64,000 nucleotides of DNA from Pedobacter sp. BAL39 (lineage in GTDB: Bacteria; Bacteroidota; Bacteroidia; Sphingobacteriales; Sphingobacteriaceae): the NCBI RefSeq assembly GCF_000170795.1, contig NZ_ABCM01000005.1:186001-250000 (forward strand). The letters are read 5' to 3'. The notes beneath the pieces are model-generated. The model was not told the origin of the DNA, ran no database searches, and saw only the letters and a list, made by a program, of their open reading frames with translations. Position numbers and translations under genes: made by a program. Positions within the stretch are counted from its first letter, which is position 1. The number at the start of each line of letters is the position of its first letter. Positions 62,682 to 64,000 of this stretch are shown one piece after another.

Positions 62682-63536
62682 TTATAATTTTTTTCTTGGG
62701 AATGCATCAATATATGAACCCTCCGTACAATTATAAATCTTTACCCCTTTATGCAAGGCAAAATTCTGCATTTTATGGTATCCCAGAAAAGTTCTGGACA
62801 AATCTATAAGAATCTCATGCATCTTATAAATCCCCCCTGCTATCTTCTTCCAAGGCAACAACTTAACATCCTGGTTATCATCATAAAAATGTTTATCAAG
62901 CAGACACACCTCATTCTCTGCATTTACTCTTAATTCCTCCAACCAGGAATGAGCGGCCCCCAGTAAGTTTACCTCTTTGAAACCAGCAAGGATTGATGCA
63001 AAAACGGCTAGAACCAGTACATTTTGAATATGAGGGGCACCATAACCACTTTCATAAACAGAATAATCAAGTCTTGTGTCAGTATCAAATGTAGACAGAT
63101 TAAAGTAATAAACATGTATATTGGGTTTGTCCTTAAAAAAAGCAACAAACCTTTTTGCGGCAGCATAAGGGATTATAATATCCAGTTCCCAATCTGTAGT
63201 ATTCTTTATTAGCTCTAATACGGAAGTACCCCTATCCTGAAATTCATGACTAATACTGGTATCCCAGAATGTTGGATCAGCGAAGACATAGTACCTCGGC
63301 CTGATCTCCTGATATTCCGAACTCAGGGCGAAAAAATTAACAACAAATACGGCCTCATTCCGGATTCCTTCTGCGGCAAGATTGAGTTCTGTACGCAAAG
63401 TGGGTCCATTGCCAAGTATGTAACAAACATCTCCTGTTTTATTCAGGACGGAAATATTAGGACGTGTATAACCTTTGTAAAGGGTAACCGCAACCTGGCG
63501 CAGAATTTTTCGGATGATGTGATAATATTTAGTCAT
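62682..63536 (-). CDS. MptE-like/DUF115-type protein of polysaccharide loci
   Basis: This 284-residue protein has the nucleotide-binding-like motif [14 protein letters not shown] near residue 38 and [17 protein letters not shown] at the C-terminus, the two features I associate with the 6-hydroxymethylpterin pyrophosphokinase MptE-like (DUF115-type) family. Such proteins turn up in surface-glycan clusters, where they are thought to act as sugar or nucleotide transferases. FADPTFWD and [11 protein letters not shown] resemble the substrate-binding loops. I am not certain of the reaction. Confidence 0.7.
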   Translation of the reverse strand: MTKYYHIIRKILRQVAVTLYKGYTRPNISVLNKTGDVCYILGNGPTLRTELNLAAEGIRNEAVFVVNFFALSSEYQEIRPRYYVFADPTFWDTSISHEFQDRGTSVLELIKNTTDWELDIIIPYAAAKRFVAFFKDKPNIHVYYFNLSTFDTDTRLDYSVYESGYGAPHIQNVLVLAVFASILAGFKEVNLLGAAHSWLEELRVNAENEVCLLDKHFYDDNQDVKLLPWKKIAGGIYKMHEILIDLSRTFLGYHKMQNFALHKGVKIYNCTEGSYIDAFPRKKL

Positions 63537-63546
63537 ATTCCATTTA

Positions 63547-64000
63547 TTATTTTTGCAGCCTTGGACTTAACCAGGGCATAGGATACATTTTAATTGCAAT
63601 ACTTGCGACAACTAAAGCAAATAAAAAGAAGGAGATAAAGGTGGCATAAGCCGCTCCGAGTATTCCAAATTTATGAATCAGCACATAATTTAACACGAGG
63701 TTGAATACGATGTTAATAATGGAAATGTAGGCAAAAACCTTTGTCTTTTTTAAGTAAGAAATGTAATTCGTGAATGCCAGATAACAACCAAAAAAGAAAC
63801 AGCTAAAAGAAATCCATGGGATTAATTTTAATCCATCATGAAATTTTTCATTTATGAACCATCTGAAAATCAATGGAGAAGTCAATGATAAACCTAGCGT
63901 CAAGCCAAATAAGACCAACAAATAAACGTACGTAATTTTCACTACTCTCTCCTTACTCTGAGCCGTATTTTCTTTTAACAATTCAAGAAAGTTAGGAACC
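63547..64000 (-). CDS. Wzx-type polysaccharide flippase, C-terminal part (5' end outside window)
   Basis: The frame is open at the right window edge; the residues before the first possible internal start (VPNFLEL) also look coding, so only the last 150 residues of the gene are seen. They contain four membrane spans with ITYVYLLVLFGLTLGLSLTS and ISIINIVFNLVLNYVLIHKFG followed by GILGAAYATFISFFLFALVV, characteristic of the C-terminal half of MATE/MOP-type polysaccharide flippases. It moves lipid-linked repeat units across the inner membrane. Confidence 0.85.
   Translation of the reverse strand, partial: VPNFLELLKENTAQSKERVVKITYVYLLVLFGLTLGLSLTSPLIFRWFINEKFHDGLKLIPWISFSCFFFGCYLAFTNYISYLKKTKVFAYISIINIVFNLVLNYVLIHKFGILGAAYATFISFFLFALVVASIAIKMYPMPWLSPRLQK

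Noticed and set aside
1..64000. CRISPR arrays, tRNA or rRNA genes, insertion sequences, prophage
   Set aside because: Read for on both strands; no repeat-spacer pattern, cloverleaf, transposase motif or phage structural gene was seen.

Overview
The window is from a Bacteroidota chromosome, most likely the family Sphingobacteriaceae (Pedobacter-like). The evidence is two SusC/SusD pairs, Bacteroidota-type promoter boxes (TAnnTTTG at -7), A-rich start sites without strong Shine-Dalgarno sequences, lipoproteins with Bacteroidota-style signal peptides, and an accessory gene content of glycan synthesis, glycan breakdown and two-component sensing. No rRNA, tRNA, CRISPR array or insertion sequence was seen.

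Layout. (1) 1-8632, plus strand: the end of an exopolysaccharide locus, tightly overlapping, with five glycosyltransferases, a Wzy-like polymerase, a WcaF-like acetyltransferase and a WecA-like initiating phosphoglycosyltransferase. (2) 9056-10974: a double-PAS histidine kinase and a single-domain response regulator. (3) 10979-27319, minus strand: a nine-gene fucoside utilisation locus. SusC, SusD and two surface lipoproteins bind and import the glycan, two GH95-type hydrolases release L-fucose (or a similar L-sugar), a sodium symporter imports it, and an L-fuconate dehydratase and an SDR dehydrogenase belong to the non-phosphorylative fucose pathway. A divergent AraC-type activator (27560) probably controls it. 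(4) 28498-33799: a response regulator, a small helical protein, a hybrid sensor kinase and a MASE3 sensor kinase. (5) 33983-39908: a second SusC/SusD pair with a secreted endonuclease/exonuclease/phosphatase-family enzyme, ending in a clear terminator. (6) 40110-41318: a beta-propeller lipoprotein, followed by a possible gene remnant.

(7) 41457-50598 is the most interesting part: a lasso-peptide biosynthetic cluster. The plus-strand genes are a PqqD-like leader-binding protein (B1), an asparagine-synthetase-like cyclase (C), a 48-residue precursor peptide at 46937-47083, a transglutaminase-like leader peptidase (B2) and an ABC exporter (D). Divergent from these is a tailoring operon of two HPr-kinase-like proteins, a PAPS sulfotransferase and a cysteine-cluster protein; a nucleotidyltransferase lies convergent at the far end. 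The precursor ends in Tyr-Thr-Ser, as expected if its C-terminal serine is phosphorylated in the manner known for paeninodin. Its core does not fit the usual rule for ring formation cleanly, and an attenuator-like hairpin separates it from the downstream genes.

(8) 50677-64000, minus strand: a capsule or O-antigen-type locus with an outer-membrane Wzi/RemB-like barrel, a WbpM-like dehydratase, a WbpL-like initiating transferase, RmlD-like, Gmd and WbpV-like sugar-nucleotide enzymes, three GT2 transferases, a Wzy-like polymerase, an acetyltransferase, an MptE-like protein and the C-terminal end of a Wzx-type flippase cut by the window edge. Functions are assigned by reading motifs by eye; no database search was possible.
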